A DNA stretch of 64,000 nt from Aedes albopictus (Eukaryota; Arthropoda; Insecta; Diptera; Culicidae), in NCBI RefSeq assembly GCF_035046485.1, contig NC_085137.1, positions 340,308,505 to 340,372,504 on the forward strand. The letters run 5' to 3'. Below are positions 1 to 10,291 of this stretch, piece by piece; position 1 is the first letter of the stretch; every line of letters begins with the position of its first letter. Made by a program: the position numbers and the translations under genes. Below the pieces are notes generated by a model that worked only from the letters and a program-made list of their open reading frames with translations, did no database searches and was not told where the DNA came from.

Positions 1-355
1 GTGATGGACCCTCATGCCTACTCTTCAACATCGCTCTAGAAGGTGTGATGCGACGAGCCGGGCTCAACAGCCGGGGAACGATTTTCACAAAATCCGGTCA
101 ATTTGTGTGCTTTGCGGATGGCATGGACATTATCGCCAGAACATTTGGAACGCTGTCAGAGCTGTACACCCGCCTGAAACGCGAAGCAGCAAAGGTCGGA
201 CTGGTGGTGAATGCCTCAAAAACAAAGTACATGCTGATAGGCGGAACCGAACACGACCGAATCCGTCTGGGTAGTAATGTTACCATAGACGGGGATACTG
301 TCGAGGTGGTGGAGGAATTCGTCTACATCGGATTCTTACTGACGGCTGACACACG
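1..355 (+). pseudogene. Non-LTR retrotransposon reverse transcriptase fragment
   Basis: The reading frame starting at base 3 gives the end of a reverse transcriptase palm: a motif-B-like stretch (GDGPSCLLFNIALEG), then the catalytic motif C region, then the post-palm segment KYMLIGGTEHDRIRLGSNVTIDGD, which recurs in the other copies in this window (for example 21370-21470). The catalytic FADD box reads FADG here, so one of the two catalytic aspartates is missing. The copy enters from the left edge and loses similarity near 355. It is a dead fragment of the family also seen at 5538, 12635, 21236 and 41630. The clade (RTE-like or related) is uncertain. Confidence 0.8.
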
Positions 356-512
356 CAACCGGAGATTGGCAGATTCTAATACACTGCGGTTTGAAACGTA
401 TACAAATATTGTATTAAGGCTAAGCAAATACAAAAATTGGTAGGTAGCAGTATACCAAAAATTGTATTGGCTTCCTAGAATCTGGAAAAGGAAAATTTCG
501 CATGTGTGCGTG

Positions 513-1121
513 CCAGAGCGTTCATGATTAACAAAAGTTTTAATCATGATTAACCATTGATGATTAAAATTCCAATTTTGGTGATTATTGATTATGATTA
601 ATGATTAATTTGATTTTTAGGATGATTAATGATTATGATTAATGATTAAAATTGGTTCTATATGTGATTATTGATTATGATTAATGATTAAAAATGGCTC
701 ATTGATTAAAAATCATGATTAATCATGATTAATCAATCACAAAAAACTGGAAATGATTAAAATATATTTATTGTTTAACATGTTTTTGAACTTTCAAAAG
801 TAAAAGGTAACTCTGTCCGGGAGATTTTTGAAAAAAGAATCATAAATAATATTATTTATAACAGCATTTGAACCAATTTAAATTGGATCATAAATTTTAT
901 ATGATGAATCATTTTTGGTGATGAATGATTAATGATTGATTAATATTTTTTCTTATGATTATGATTACTGATTAATGATTAAATTGCAAAAACAGTGTGA
1001 TTAAGATTAATGATTAATGATTAAATGAGATTTTTCTGTGATTATGATTAAGATATTTGATTAATCCTAATCATTAATCATTAATCATGATTAAATTTAT
1101 GATTAATCATTAACGCTCTGG
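513..1121. mobile_element. hAT-like MITE filled with ATTAATGATTA words
   Basis: The ends are inverted: CCAGAGCGTT(C)ATGATTAA at 513 and its reverse complement ending at 1121. The flanks TGTGCGTG (505-512) and CGTGCGTG (1122-1129) match at 7 of 8 bases, consistent with an 8-bp target duplication. CAGAG at the tip plus 8 bp fits the hAT superfamily. The interior carries dozens of overlapping GATTAATGATTA words on both strands and no ORF, so it is non-autonomous. Confidence 0.7.
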
Positions 1122-1216
1122 CGTGCGTGGGCTCTGTCGCATTGGTTTCTCTTTATTTGTTCTACTTTTAGACTGGTCATGGCAGCAGCGGCGGCATCAA
1201 TTACCAAAACATGTTT

Positions 1217-1320
1217 AAAAAGAAAAACGGGCGGCGGCGGGAATCGAACCGAGACACTATAATGGTGATTCACAGTACCCTGCGCTCTAACCAGCACGGC
1301 TACAACTGCACATAGATAGA
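1217..1320 (-). repeat. tRNA-like SINE or tRNA pseudogene
   Basis: On the minus strand an A-box-like TGGTTAGAGCGC is followed about 40 bases later by a near-perfect B box, GGTTCGATTCC. The acceptor ends do not pair well, so this is not a functional tRNA. It is best read as the head of a tRNA-derived SINE or a decayed tRNA. No tail or target duplication was found. Confidence 0.45.
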
Positions 1321-1599
1321 CGAGAGGCTGAAAGCCATCCTTAACAACACAAACGTGGCTTGGTGTGGAAGTGCAGACGCTAAACTGCACAATGGGCCCA
1401 GAGCCGTATTTACGATCACAAAGCTGTTTAAGTTTTTAGACACATATTGTGTTTTAGAATGTTTCTTTTTAATTGTTGATCCTTTTCCCCATTATTGTCA
1501 AACATCTGGTTAAACTGATTCAAAAATCTGCTTTCTAATAATTTTATTTACGTTTCCATGATGGATGGTGATGGATCGTTTAATTGGAAATCCACCAAT

Positions 1600-3440
1600 A
1601 AGCTGCGCCAGAGATCCAGAAAATTTTAAATTTCATATATCTCAGGACTCTCACCACTTAGATAGATGGTGTCTTCGGCAATGTTTTTCAGTTATTCAAG
1701 AGCTTACAGTTAATGGTCCACTTGTTTCAAAATTTCGTCACTAAGTGGCACTAGGTACACATTTGCAAAATCATGTAAATGATTCCAGACACGAATGCCA
1801 CATAAGTGGTAAAGTGTCTTTAATAAATATTAATAATAATAATAATGTAAATGATTGATTTTTTTCGTGAAGTAATCAACAAGCTGTACATTTTGTTTTC
1901 TTTGAACGTGTCTAATTCAAGTCAAAGGTTTTTCAAAGAGCTATGTATTAGTCATAATTGTGCGACATTTCATTTCATTCGGTTCACTTAATCCAGAGAT
2001 ATAGCAATTTTACGAAGAACACTCAAATATGAAACATTTGACTAGAGTTGCTCCAACTTCATGTAAAGTTATCCAATCGAGTCCAAAATTGTACCGTTTA
2101 TAGCTAACTAGTTGTGCAACTGGCAGGTAAAATTTGAGAATAGTTGGTTTACCTTAGACAAAATTACAGCTTGCTGAATATATTCAAAATATTAAATAAA
2201 AGTTGCATGCTTCAATTAATTTGCAACTAGCGCCGCCTACTGGCAGAACCTTGAACTAATCAGCTAATCAACTAAGAGGCCTTTACCAAGCTAACAACAT
2301 CACCGAAGACATCAACTTTCTAAGTGATCAGAGTCCTGAGATATATGGAACATAAGACTTGTATGCTCACTAGCGCCGCTTTGTGGTGGAATTTTGAAAC
2401 AAACGGTCCATCATTTGTTAGTTCTTGAGCAGCCAAATAATATTGCCGAAGACACCAACTCTCCAAGTAATTAGGATCATGAGATATTTGGTATAAACAT
2501 TCTACAGTGTTACGTCTGTTTGTCTCTGGCATGTCAGATATCACAGACAGCAAGACATAGCACTTGCAAAATTTCCATACCGTATATCTTAGCACCATGA
2601 TCACTTAAATATTCGGTGTATTTGGCAAAGTTGGTCTTACTTTTGAAGGGCCGTTTGATTCAAAATTCCACCACTAAGGGAGCGCTGACGATAAATCAAT
2701 TTTTATATTCCATATATCTCAGAACTCTGATCACTTAGAAAGTTGGTTTCTTCGGCAATGTTGTTTGGTTTATTAAGACCTTTCAGTTGATTAGCTGATT
2801 GGTTCAAGATTCTGCCAGTAGACGGCGCTAGTTGCAAATTAGTAGAAGCATGCAACTTTTACTTATTATCTCGAAAATATTCAGCAAGCTGTAAGTTTTT
2901 ATAAAGTGTAAGGAAAATTCTCAAATATTATTTGCTAGTTGCACAACTAATTAGCCATAAATGGTACAAATTTGAGCTCGATTGGATAGTTTTACATGAA
3001 GCTAAAGCGACTCTAGTCCTCCTCCTCTTCTTGGCGTAACGTCCTCACTGGGACAAAGCCTGCTTCTCAGCTTAGTGTTCAATGAGCACTTCCACAGTTT
3101 TTAACTGAGAGCTTCCTCTGCCAATGACCATTTTGCATGTGTATATCGTGTGGTAGGCACGAAGATACTCTATGCCCAAGGAAGTCAAGGAAATTTCCTT
3201 TACGAAAAGATCCTGGACCGACCGGGAATCGAACCCGTCACCCTCAGCATGGTCATGCTGAATACCCGTGCGTTTACCGCCTCGGCTATATGGGCCCTAT
3301 AGCGACTCTAGTAAAATGTTTTATATTTGAGTGTTCTTCGTTAAACTGATATATCTCATGATTAAGTGAACCGAATGAAATGAAATTTTGCACATTTATG
3401 ACTAATATATAGCTCATTGAAAAACCATTGACTTGACTTA
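1600..3440. repeat. Long inverted repeat, arms about 0.7-0.9 kb
   Basis: Sequence reading leftward from about 2500 to 1610 is recovered, diverged, reading rightward from about 2600 to 3440. Landmarks present in both arms in opposite orientation include CTAGCGCCG, GTTGCATGCTT/AAGCATGCAAC, TTGCACAACTA and GTGAACCGAATGAAATGAAA. The right arm is interrupted by a SINE at 3018-3300. No coding capacity is visible. It resembles a degenerate foldback DNA element. A further direct copy of the right-arm unit lies at 4440-4985. Confidence 0.65.
3018..3300 (-). mobile_element. Feilai: Feilai-like tRNA-derived SINE
   Basis: Read on the minus strand it has a tRNA-like head (A box TAGCCGAGGCGG, B box GGTTCGATTCC), a conserved unrelated body, and a 3' end with GAAGAGGAGGAGG triplets. 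It is flanked by the perfect 12-bp direct repeat AGCGACTCTAGT at 3006-3017 and 3301-3312, the mark of target-primed insertion. Removing it rejoins the right arm of the surrounding inverted repeat. The layout matches Feilai of Aedes. The family name rests on memory of its organisation, not an alignment. Confidence 0.8.
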
Positions 3441-4439
3441 AATAGGGTATCGGGGTGCTTCGTTGGCATAGTCCCCTCGTTCGGCCTATCTTAACGTTAA
3501 CCAAAAACTCAAAGAAACACGCCGAACTGGATATCGGAAAAGCTTTGCGTCAAACAACTGTAACATTTCGTTTCAATTTTAGCACTTTGGAGTATTAAAA
3601 TTGTATGAAAATGTCACTTTGTTTAGCTTTTGTAGACGCCACAATTCTTCGGCTTAGTGGGTAGTCTATACACTTGATCATAAAAGGCATGATTCTGGAA
3701 TATTTCGAATTGCCTTTTCAATAACCGAACATTTGATGCGACGGTCAAAGATGCTATTTTGAATTTGTATGTTTGTTTTTAACGAATAATAACTATTTTA
3801 CAAATTACATGTAGGTCGAATATTGAGGACATTTTTTTCACTATGTACCCAAATCTTGGCCCATCAGTAAAGTGACGTCAAAAACACCGATAAAGAGACG
3901 CCAACAACATTGTTTGCGTAAGAACCAGAAAGAATGAACAGAAAGATAGATTTTATGTGCGGTGACTGTAAAAATATAACACAATAATCGGGTTGCACTG
4001 TTTTCGTTACTAAATAAGAAAGAACTTTAGTTTAAGTGATTTGTTTATAGTTTGTTGAAAATTTGGCTCCACAAATGTAATTTGAAAGTATGATTGGTGA
4101 ACAAAAAGAGGTAATATCTCAACAGAAATATTGAGAAAATGAGATAATAAGTGGTTCTAGTGCATGGAAAGCAATAGGCCAACGTTGTATCCACTAATAG
4201 GCCAATTTTTGTACCATAGACCAACGTTGCATACCATCACATCGAATCTTTTCAACTTAGTTAAGTAAATTCTTGAATATTTACTTTAGTTTGCTTCCAT
4301 TTGGTGAAACATGCATTGCCTAGAGTGCGTAAAAGGGTCAACATATTATTTCTAGTATTATTAATTCATGAGTTATGGTCAAAATTGTCAAGGCGGTTTG
4401 CAAATTAGGCCAAGGAATGATCCATATACCCTACGTTCA
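3441..4439. other. AT-rich stretch, no gene seen
   Basis: About 1 kb of AT-rich sequence between two copies of the 0.7-kb repeat unit. No ORF of note, no RNA gene and no clear terminal repeats. Confidence 0.6.
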
Positions 4440-4985
4440 AAGAAAACAAAATTACAGCTTTTTGATTACTTTACGAGAAAAATCGTTCATTTGCATAATT
4501 TTGGAAATGTGTAATTAGCGCTTCCTAGTGCCGAAATTTCGAAACAAATGGACTATTAACTGTAAGCCCTTGACCTACCAAACAACATTGTCGAAGACAC
4601 CAACATTGTAAGTGACCAGAGTTCTGAAATACATGAAATTTGAAATTATCTTGATCTCTAGCGCCGCCTAGTGGTATATACAAAAGCATGCCAAGTTTGA
4701 TAAATTGCCTAAAACATTTTAAGCAAGTTGTTACCTTATATAAAGTACACCAAAACTATTCAAATTTTAATTACTTGTTCTTCAACGAGTTAGATATAAT
4801 TGGTACAAATTTGGTCTTGATTGATTAACTCTACTCGAAATTAGAGCCCTTCTAGTAGAATACCTATTATTTGTCTTCCGTTTATCAAATTACTGTACCT
4901 TAAGATTAAGCGAACCGAATTAAATTTAATTTTGAAAGTTTATGATTAATGTATTGGTCTTCATGTACAGTTGGACTCGACTAAA
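4440..4985. repeat. Further copy of the 0.7-kb repeat unit
   Basis: This has the same order of landmarks as the right arm of the inverted repeat at 2640-3440: GAAGACACCAAC, GACCAGAGTTCTGA, CTAGCGCCGCCTAGTGG, AATTGGTACAAATTTG, and AAGCGAACCGAAT near the end. It is in direct orientation relative to 2640-3440 and inverted relative to 1610-1870. It is about as diverged from them as they are from each other. Confidence 0.55.
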
Positions 4986-5537
4986 GTATGTCCAAAGGAA
5001 AAAGAAGTTGCAATTTATTGAATACTTTTCAAAAAGTTCTAATCATTTGAATGTTTTTTTTTGCAAATTTGTTACAACTTTGTAGAACATTTTGAAATTG
5101 TAAAGAGAATAATTAATCAGCAGATTTTTGGATAAGCCACACTCCCGTGGCCGTCCTCATTCCACAATAATACCAAAACAAATGACAGAACTTGGCAGAA
5201 ACATTTTTGTCTTCGTAAATACGACTCTAATTCCATTGTGCACTGAAAAGCCCGCATCCGGTAGTGTGCTGTTTACTAGTGGAAAATTCCTAGTAGACAA
5301 TAGGACGCGAAGCTCAGCAGCGAAGCGAAAGTTATTTTTATAAACAACCCGGTTCAACTTCTCGGGTTTGAATAGTGGTGTTTGTGTATAGTGGTATGGA
5401 ACCTGTGGAACCGTGTAGCGCATCTTAATACAACGAATAGATTATGATTTAACACACTTTCTGTACGTTTTTAATACATTAATTGGTAGAAAAGGCATAT
5501 CTCAATTTTTAGTAGCCTTTTTTGTTTTGCGTGCAAC
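4986..5537. other. Unassigned sequence with overlapping short ORFs
   Basis: Short ORFs overlap on both strands at 5128-5423 (71 and 88 codons). Neither resembles a known family, and overlap of unrelated frames argues against coding. Nothing else is visible. Confidence 0.5.
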
Positions 5538-6157
5538 AACTTGAGTCGTGAAATCCGGCGGCGCATCATCAGCGGAAGTTGGACCTACTACGGCCTCCAG
5601 AAGAAACTGCGGTCGAAAAAGATTCACCCACGCACCAAATGCACCATGTACAAAGCGCTAATAAGACCGGTGGTCCTCTTCGGACACGAGAAATGGACCA
5701 CACTCGAGGAGGACCTGCAAGCACTCGGAGTTTTCGAGTGACGCGTAACAACTCCACGTCTCCAATAGACAGAAATATCTTGCCATTTTGCTGCCAGAAA
5801 GAGAAACCTTAACAAAAATGATCAACACCGCTGCTTTCCATGAAAACAGCGAGAGAACATTTCCGTCATGACACATCTTTCCAGCAAAATGGCTAGACAT
5901 TTCTGTCTAGTGGAGACGTCGGGTAAGGACGATCTACGGCGGTGTGCAGGAGAACGGTGTGTAGCGGAGAAGGATGAACCACTAGCTCGCTGCACTTTAC
6001 GGTGAACCCAGCATCCAGAAGGTGGCCAAAGCCGGAAGGATACGTTGGGCAGAGCATGTTGCAAGAATGCCGGACAACAACCCTGCAAAGCTGGTGTTTG
6101 CTTCTGATCTGGTTGGCACAAGAAGGCGTGGAGCGCAGAGAGCACGATGGGCGGACC
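5538..6157 (+). pseudogene. Retrotransposon 3' ORF fragment, left part
   Basis: The frame from 5541 encodes SREIRRRIISGSWTYYGLQK and continues through RTKCTMYKALIRPVVLFGH, the conserved C-terminal part of the non-LTR polyprotein downstream of the reverse transcriptase palm. After a 164-bp MITE (5756-5919) the same ORF resumes (GGVQENGV, KVAKAGRIRWAEHVARMPDN, RRRGAQRARW). It stops abruptly inside GGGCGGACC at 6157, where the 5.76-kb transposon begins, and continues at 11918. The copy is dead: it has stop codons and two insertions. The best-preserved relative is at 41630-42225. Confidence 0.85.
5756..5919. mobile_element. 164-bp hairpin MITE inside the retrotransposon
   Basis: Arms of about 38 bp, beginning ACGTCTCCAATAGACAG at 5756 and ending as its near-perfect reverse complement at 5919, face each other around a short loop. 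The insertion splits the codons for the segment before IYGGVQENG in the host ORF. A TA occurs just outside on both sides, but the exact target duplication is blurred. It is non-coding. Confidence 0.75.
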
Positions 6158-7530
6158 TAGTAATCCTACATTATAGAGATCTGCGGAGGCGGCCATTGTG
6201 AGCCAATCGTGCAGAGAGAACTGTCAAAGTGTGAGCCAAATGAACATGCTTATCGTTCGTAGGAAGGCGTCGTTCGAACGGTATTGCAATCGGAACTAAA
6301 TAAATTAAAATTATTTATTTTTAATATCGAGATATTGGCGGCATATGTATGTTTAGTAAAAAGATAAAAATTTATTAATTCTGCTTTCAAAAGCTCATGC
6401 TTATGACGACACTTTTGTTGCTGCACTTGTCGAAAAACTTCCATTGCTGCTTCTTGCTTCACTTCTGCCGATATGATTAGCGTAACACTTTTGCATTGAA
6501 TTTCAGATTTCTTCGATTGCTCCGCTATTTCAACAAAATTTTGAATAAAAAATTCTACCATAATTAGAAAATGTAAACAAAACAACTTGAACCACAACGA
6601 AGTCACGCACAAAGTTTGAACATCTAGCTTTGTAGCAAGTGTTGGCAGCTGTTGTAAACAAAACAAACAGCGTTGCCGTATCGACGTATGTAACTTCCGC
6701 TCATCTCTATGTAGAGCGATTCCACGAACAAGTGGGAAATTTTTCCAGTTTTTATTTTTTGTATTTTTTGATTTGCATGGAACCTTGCATACAAGTTTTT
6801 GGGGAACAAAAACGCCGTTTTGCATACTTGGTTCGCCATTTTGAATCTAGCCTTACTTATGAGAAGGGCCTATGAAAAATGCACATGATATCTTCAAAAA
6901 ATTGTATCTCGAAAACGGTTTGTCCGATCGGTTTGGTGTCTTCGGCGAAGTTTTAGACAATTGTTGGTGCTATATGGAAAAAATATGCACGGTAAAAAAA
7001 TATGTTTGGTTTTTGTGATTTGAACTAAAATATAGATTTTCCCTCAAAAGTGACATGTCAATATTTTTTTTATTATCCTTATGTTATAGCTGACTGAAAA
7101 TGCTACCTAGTGCACAGTGGGTTGTTCTGGAGAAAAATAGGTTACAATGAAAAAAAAATGTTTTAAAAAATATCGGTTTTCAAAAAAAGCTATTAAGTAA
7201 AGTCAAAAAAGTTTGTCGCCCTAATTTTATGAAAGTACATCAAATTTGCAAGAAAAAAGTACTTCGGTAACATTTTTCTAAGATGCACCGTTTAGAAGAT
7301 ATTACTAATTTAATATTGATTTTTTTGATAACTTAATAAGTTTTAGCCCTTTTCGAATGTACTCCGTGTTTCTCCAGTTTCAAAAGTATTTTTTTCGGAA
7401 AGATTGGAAAATTTTGAGTTAAAATGACACTGACAGCTTAAAGATTTGAGTGAAATTCTCTGCCTTAAAAGTATTTTGAAAAACAAGTTACAAAATCCCA
7501 CTATCAGGAACAATGATTTCTTTCAGTGGT
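6158..7530. repeat. Left terminal inverted repeat (with insertion)
   Basis: It pairs with 11099-11917. Highly similar blocks include the segments around ACCGTTTAGAAGATATTAC, GGGTTGTTCTGGAG and AAATGGCGAACC. It is about 835 bp once the secondary insertion at 6173-6710 is removed. Confidence 0.85.
6173..6710. mobile_element. 538-bp insertion inside the left inverted repeat
   Basis: The right inverted repeat has no counterpart for this block: the match jumps from the tip (TAGNAATCCT) to GAGCGATTCC at 6713. The block has its own ends, ATAGAGATCTGCGGAGG at the left and the complement of ATAGAGATGAGCGGAAG at the right (14 of 17 match), so it looks like a separate MITE. A 191-codon minus-strand ORF at 6250-6825 runs across its boundary and is probably chance. 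The exact target duplication is not resolved. Confidence 0.6.
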
Positions 7531-7704
7531 ATTGTGTTGAAAATGTGCATTCAACTCTTGCATATCGCAAGCTCCTCAATTAGCAAGATTCAAAAGAGCG
7601 AATAAGGCTTATTTTTCAGGGGTGGTATTTGTGCGCAATAAAAAATAACATTATACTTTGTACATCAGTTTATTTTTATTCCTGTATTTTTATCAAAATA
7701 TTGT

Positions 7705-9606
7705 TTACACAACTTTCTTAACAATATCGAATATTTTGGCATCATTGTCAGGGCAGTTTGAATAATGCTTTGCCTTTATTGTATTTTCTGATAGAGGAAG
7801 AAATGAGTGGAATTTTTGAGTTCCTTGAATTGTTTTTGCATTATTATATTGATTATTTAGCTGCAAAGACATATTTTCGTATTCTTCTGTAGTAGAATAA
7901 CAAAATGACAACTTTGTAAGTTCTTCTTCTTTTCGTTTGTTTGCCCAATTAAACAACTCTCTTGCAGTCTTTATCGGGTGTTCGCGTTCTTTGGCTAAAC
8001 TTGCTCTGGTAGCCATGCGTTTTATCGTACCTCCAATAGCATCGCATGGACCTTTTCCGTGCGATGTTGCGAAGAAATGCTATTCAGCGTCAATACCATA
8101 CTTTGACTTAAACTTACAAAGGCTAGAAAAGTTTTTTCGGTTTTTATACTGTGAAGCAGCACCATCTGACATAGAATAAATTTTTTTCATGTTTTTATTT
8201 TGATCAATTTGTAAAAAGTTCATCATTTTATCAATAAACAAATTAACAGCGACTGAATCATGTCTTAGTTCTTCTGAAATTATAATGAAGCTAAAATGTT
8301 TAATTTGCCTATTTCCAGTATAATATATTACGAAAGGATGGATTGTGGCCTGTTGCACGTTCCAATGGTGTGATTGAACTTCATCCTGCAAAACGAAGCT
8401 GTAATTTTCAGAAAAGTCACAAATAGCCAAAAATTCACCATCTTGCAAGTTCTGTTTTGTAGTTTTCAAAAAATTGGATTGTTCGGTTTTTACAAAATCA
8501 TGCGGAATCAAACTTTCTAATTTTGAGCTGAAAAATGTAACAAAGTCATCGGTTTGCTTTACAATAGTTTCTAAATCACATCTGTCAGTGGTAACCCATT
8601 GTTCGAATGAAAGCTTTTCAACAAAGTTTTCTTTCAGTTGTTTCAATAAACTGTCTTCTAAAACTGAGGTATCTGGGCAGTTTTTACATCTTCGTAGATG
8701 GCAATGAGTTGTCTTATTTTCGCAAAGTAATCTATTCGTTAATGTTTTTAGATCATTCAAGACATTGTATTTTTTTAAGCTATGTAGAATTAAGTTGACA
8801 TTTTCATGCGTAGTGCAAACGCAAACATTATGTGTTCCTGTGATAGTCAATAGTTTACATTGCCTTGGCCGGAGGCTTGCAAATGATGAAAACCCTATTT
8901 TTACATTGACGTACACTTTATTAAAGCGATTAAAAGCTTCTCTTAATGTCATCATTAACAATCTTTTCTGAACAGCTAATCTCTTATTTCCTGTCTTTAC
9001 ACTAACAAAATCTCTTTGGCCTGGCATTGCACGGCTTATATCATCGTCCTCAAAAAAATTCAAAACCAGTTCTTTTGTTTCATTACTCAAAGCTTTTCCA
9101 GAGCTTGAACCTTGAGATGAATCTAATACATTATTTTTTTCCTTTCTTGCATCTGATGCCATATTTCTACTAGTTTTAAATTCGTCTACAATGTTTTGTA
9201 TTGACCATGATTTTGGTAACAATGATAAAATTGATAGTTTTTCTTGCCTTGTGGCTGAATTTAAAAATTTAATTTTCATATTTTCTATGACTTCATTAAA
9301 CTCGTTTGCTTTTTCTGTTTTAGCGTCTAATTTAAAAAGATTTCTTCGTACACCTTCGACGATTTCAGCGCACTTTTTTTCAGGATAGTGAACATTTTTA
9401 ACCTTACCTAAATCTATAGGCGAAACACGAATAGCTGCTATTCCTCGGTTGAATATTTCGACGTCTACACAGGAAATAATTTTGTAATTTCCAGGCGCGT
9501 AATTTCTGGCGATGTATCCATTTTTTAATGTAATTTCACTCGGATACATCATTTTCCAACAATTTTCACAATCTCCATGTACATCCTCTGTTGGCACCGG
9601 AAAGTG
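7705..9606 (-). pseudogene. Transposase-like protein, unrecognised family, one stop codon
   Basis: One long minus-strand frame is open from 9606 to 7705 except for a single TAG at 8082-8080. Counting codons from 9597: a helix-turn-helix-like stretch at about 115-150 (LSILSLLPKSWSIQNIVDEF); a Cys/His cluster at about 259-307 (CVCTTHENV, then CENKTTHCHLRRCKNCP); DFSENY with Asp394; and SDGAASQYKN with Asp478. After the stop it continues HFFATSHGKGPCDAIGG and ends at 7705. The order of conserved acidic motifs is compatible with an RNase-H-fold DDE/D transposase, but that is inference. There is no ATG before codon 16, so the 5' part probably lies in an upstream exon. AATAAA-type signals occur just downstream (minus strand, near 7680-7669). 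Apart from the stop I see no frameshift, so decay is recent. Confidence 0.7.
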
Positions 9607-9913
9607 TCAACAAACCCATTCCAGCAGATACCTAGAAGCAGTATCTTATTTATCAACTATCCTCCAACTCGGTGAAACAGTCGAGAGGTAAGGGATACGT
9701 CTTACAATCAGCGGATCAGTGTACGAATCCGTGCCAATATTTTTCTTATATATGATCTTTCCGTCACTCCGGTTCTAGCGATTGCCAGATCTACTTTCAA
9801 GCTGGGTGGCTATTTTTCAGCGTGGAAAGGATGTAATTTGTACATCACTTTTACCACGCGACTGATGTGCAGCGAAAATGATGTGATATCACACGATTTT
9901 TTTTGCTGTGTAC

Positions 9914-10258
9914 AGGCATCGTGAAGTCTTCATTTGATTGAATTGTGCTTAGCGTTGACGCTGATGGTATCGTGACCAAACTTTCATAGCTTTGCGAATC
10001 AGGTACAACAGGTATGGTCTGAACAGTTGGCATCCTTGAGCCACCGGCTACGCTTTGTTCTTCGTTTTGGGTGAGGTGAGCTCTTGAATCAATATGTAGA
10101 CGGCAAGACGAACAAATATGAAAATCCTTGGTGTTCAGTGTGGATACCTTGGAAAATCCAATTGACTTTAGTTTTTGGATGATACCATCCGTGAGATATC
10201 GCAGCTCTTTCGAACACTGAATGTCTTTGAATGGACGAATACATCTGATTTTACTCAT
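9914..10258 (-). CDS. Probable first exon of the transposon gene
   Basis: The ATG at 10258 sits in a good insect start context (ACAAAATGAG) and opens MSKIRCIRPFKDIQCSKELR. A Cys-x2-Cys pair follows (FHICSSCRLHI), which with the earlier cysteines could bind zinc, then a Ser/Thr/Pro-rich linker. The frame stays open to about 9851. A candidate donor (CCT|GTACAC, 9914/9913) and acceptor (CAACAG|AG near 9588) flank the gap before the main ORF but are not in matching phase, so the splice sites are unresolved. It lies between the right inverted repeat and the main ORF, as expected for a 5' exon of the same gene. Confidence 0.45.
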
Positions 10259-10291
10259 TTTGTAATCTGTAACATAGAAAATATTTTCCAA

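Noticed and set aside
1217..1320. Functional tRNA gene
   Set aside because: A and B boxes are present, but the acceptor and anticodon arms do not pair, so it is kept only as a tRNA-like repeat.
6250..6825. 191-codon minus-strand ORF
   Set aside because: It runs across the boundary between the 538-bp secondary insertion and the inverted repeat, has no recognisable domain, and is best explained by chance in AT-rich sequence.
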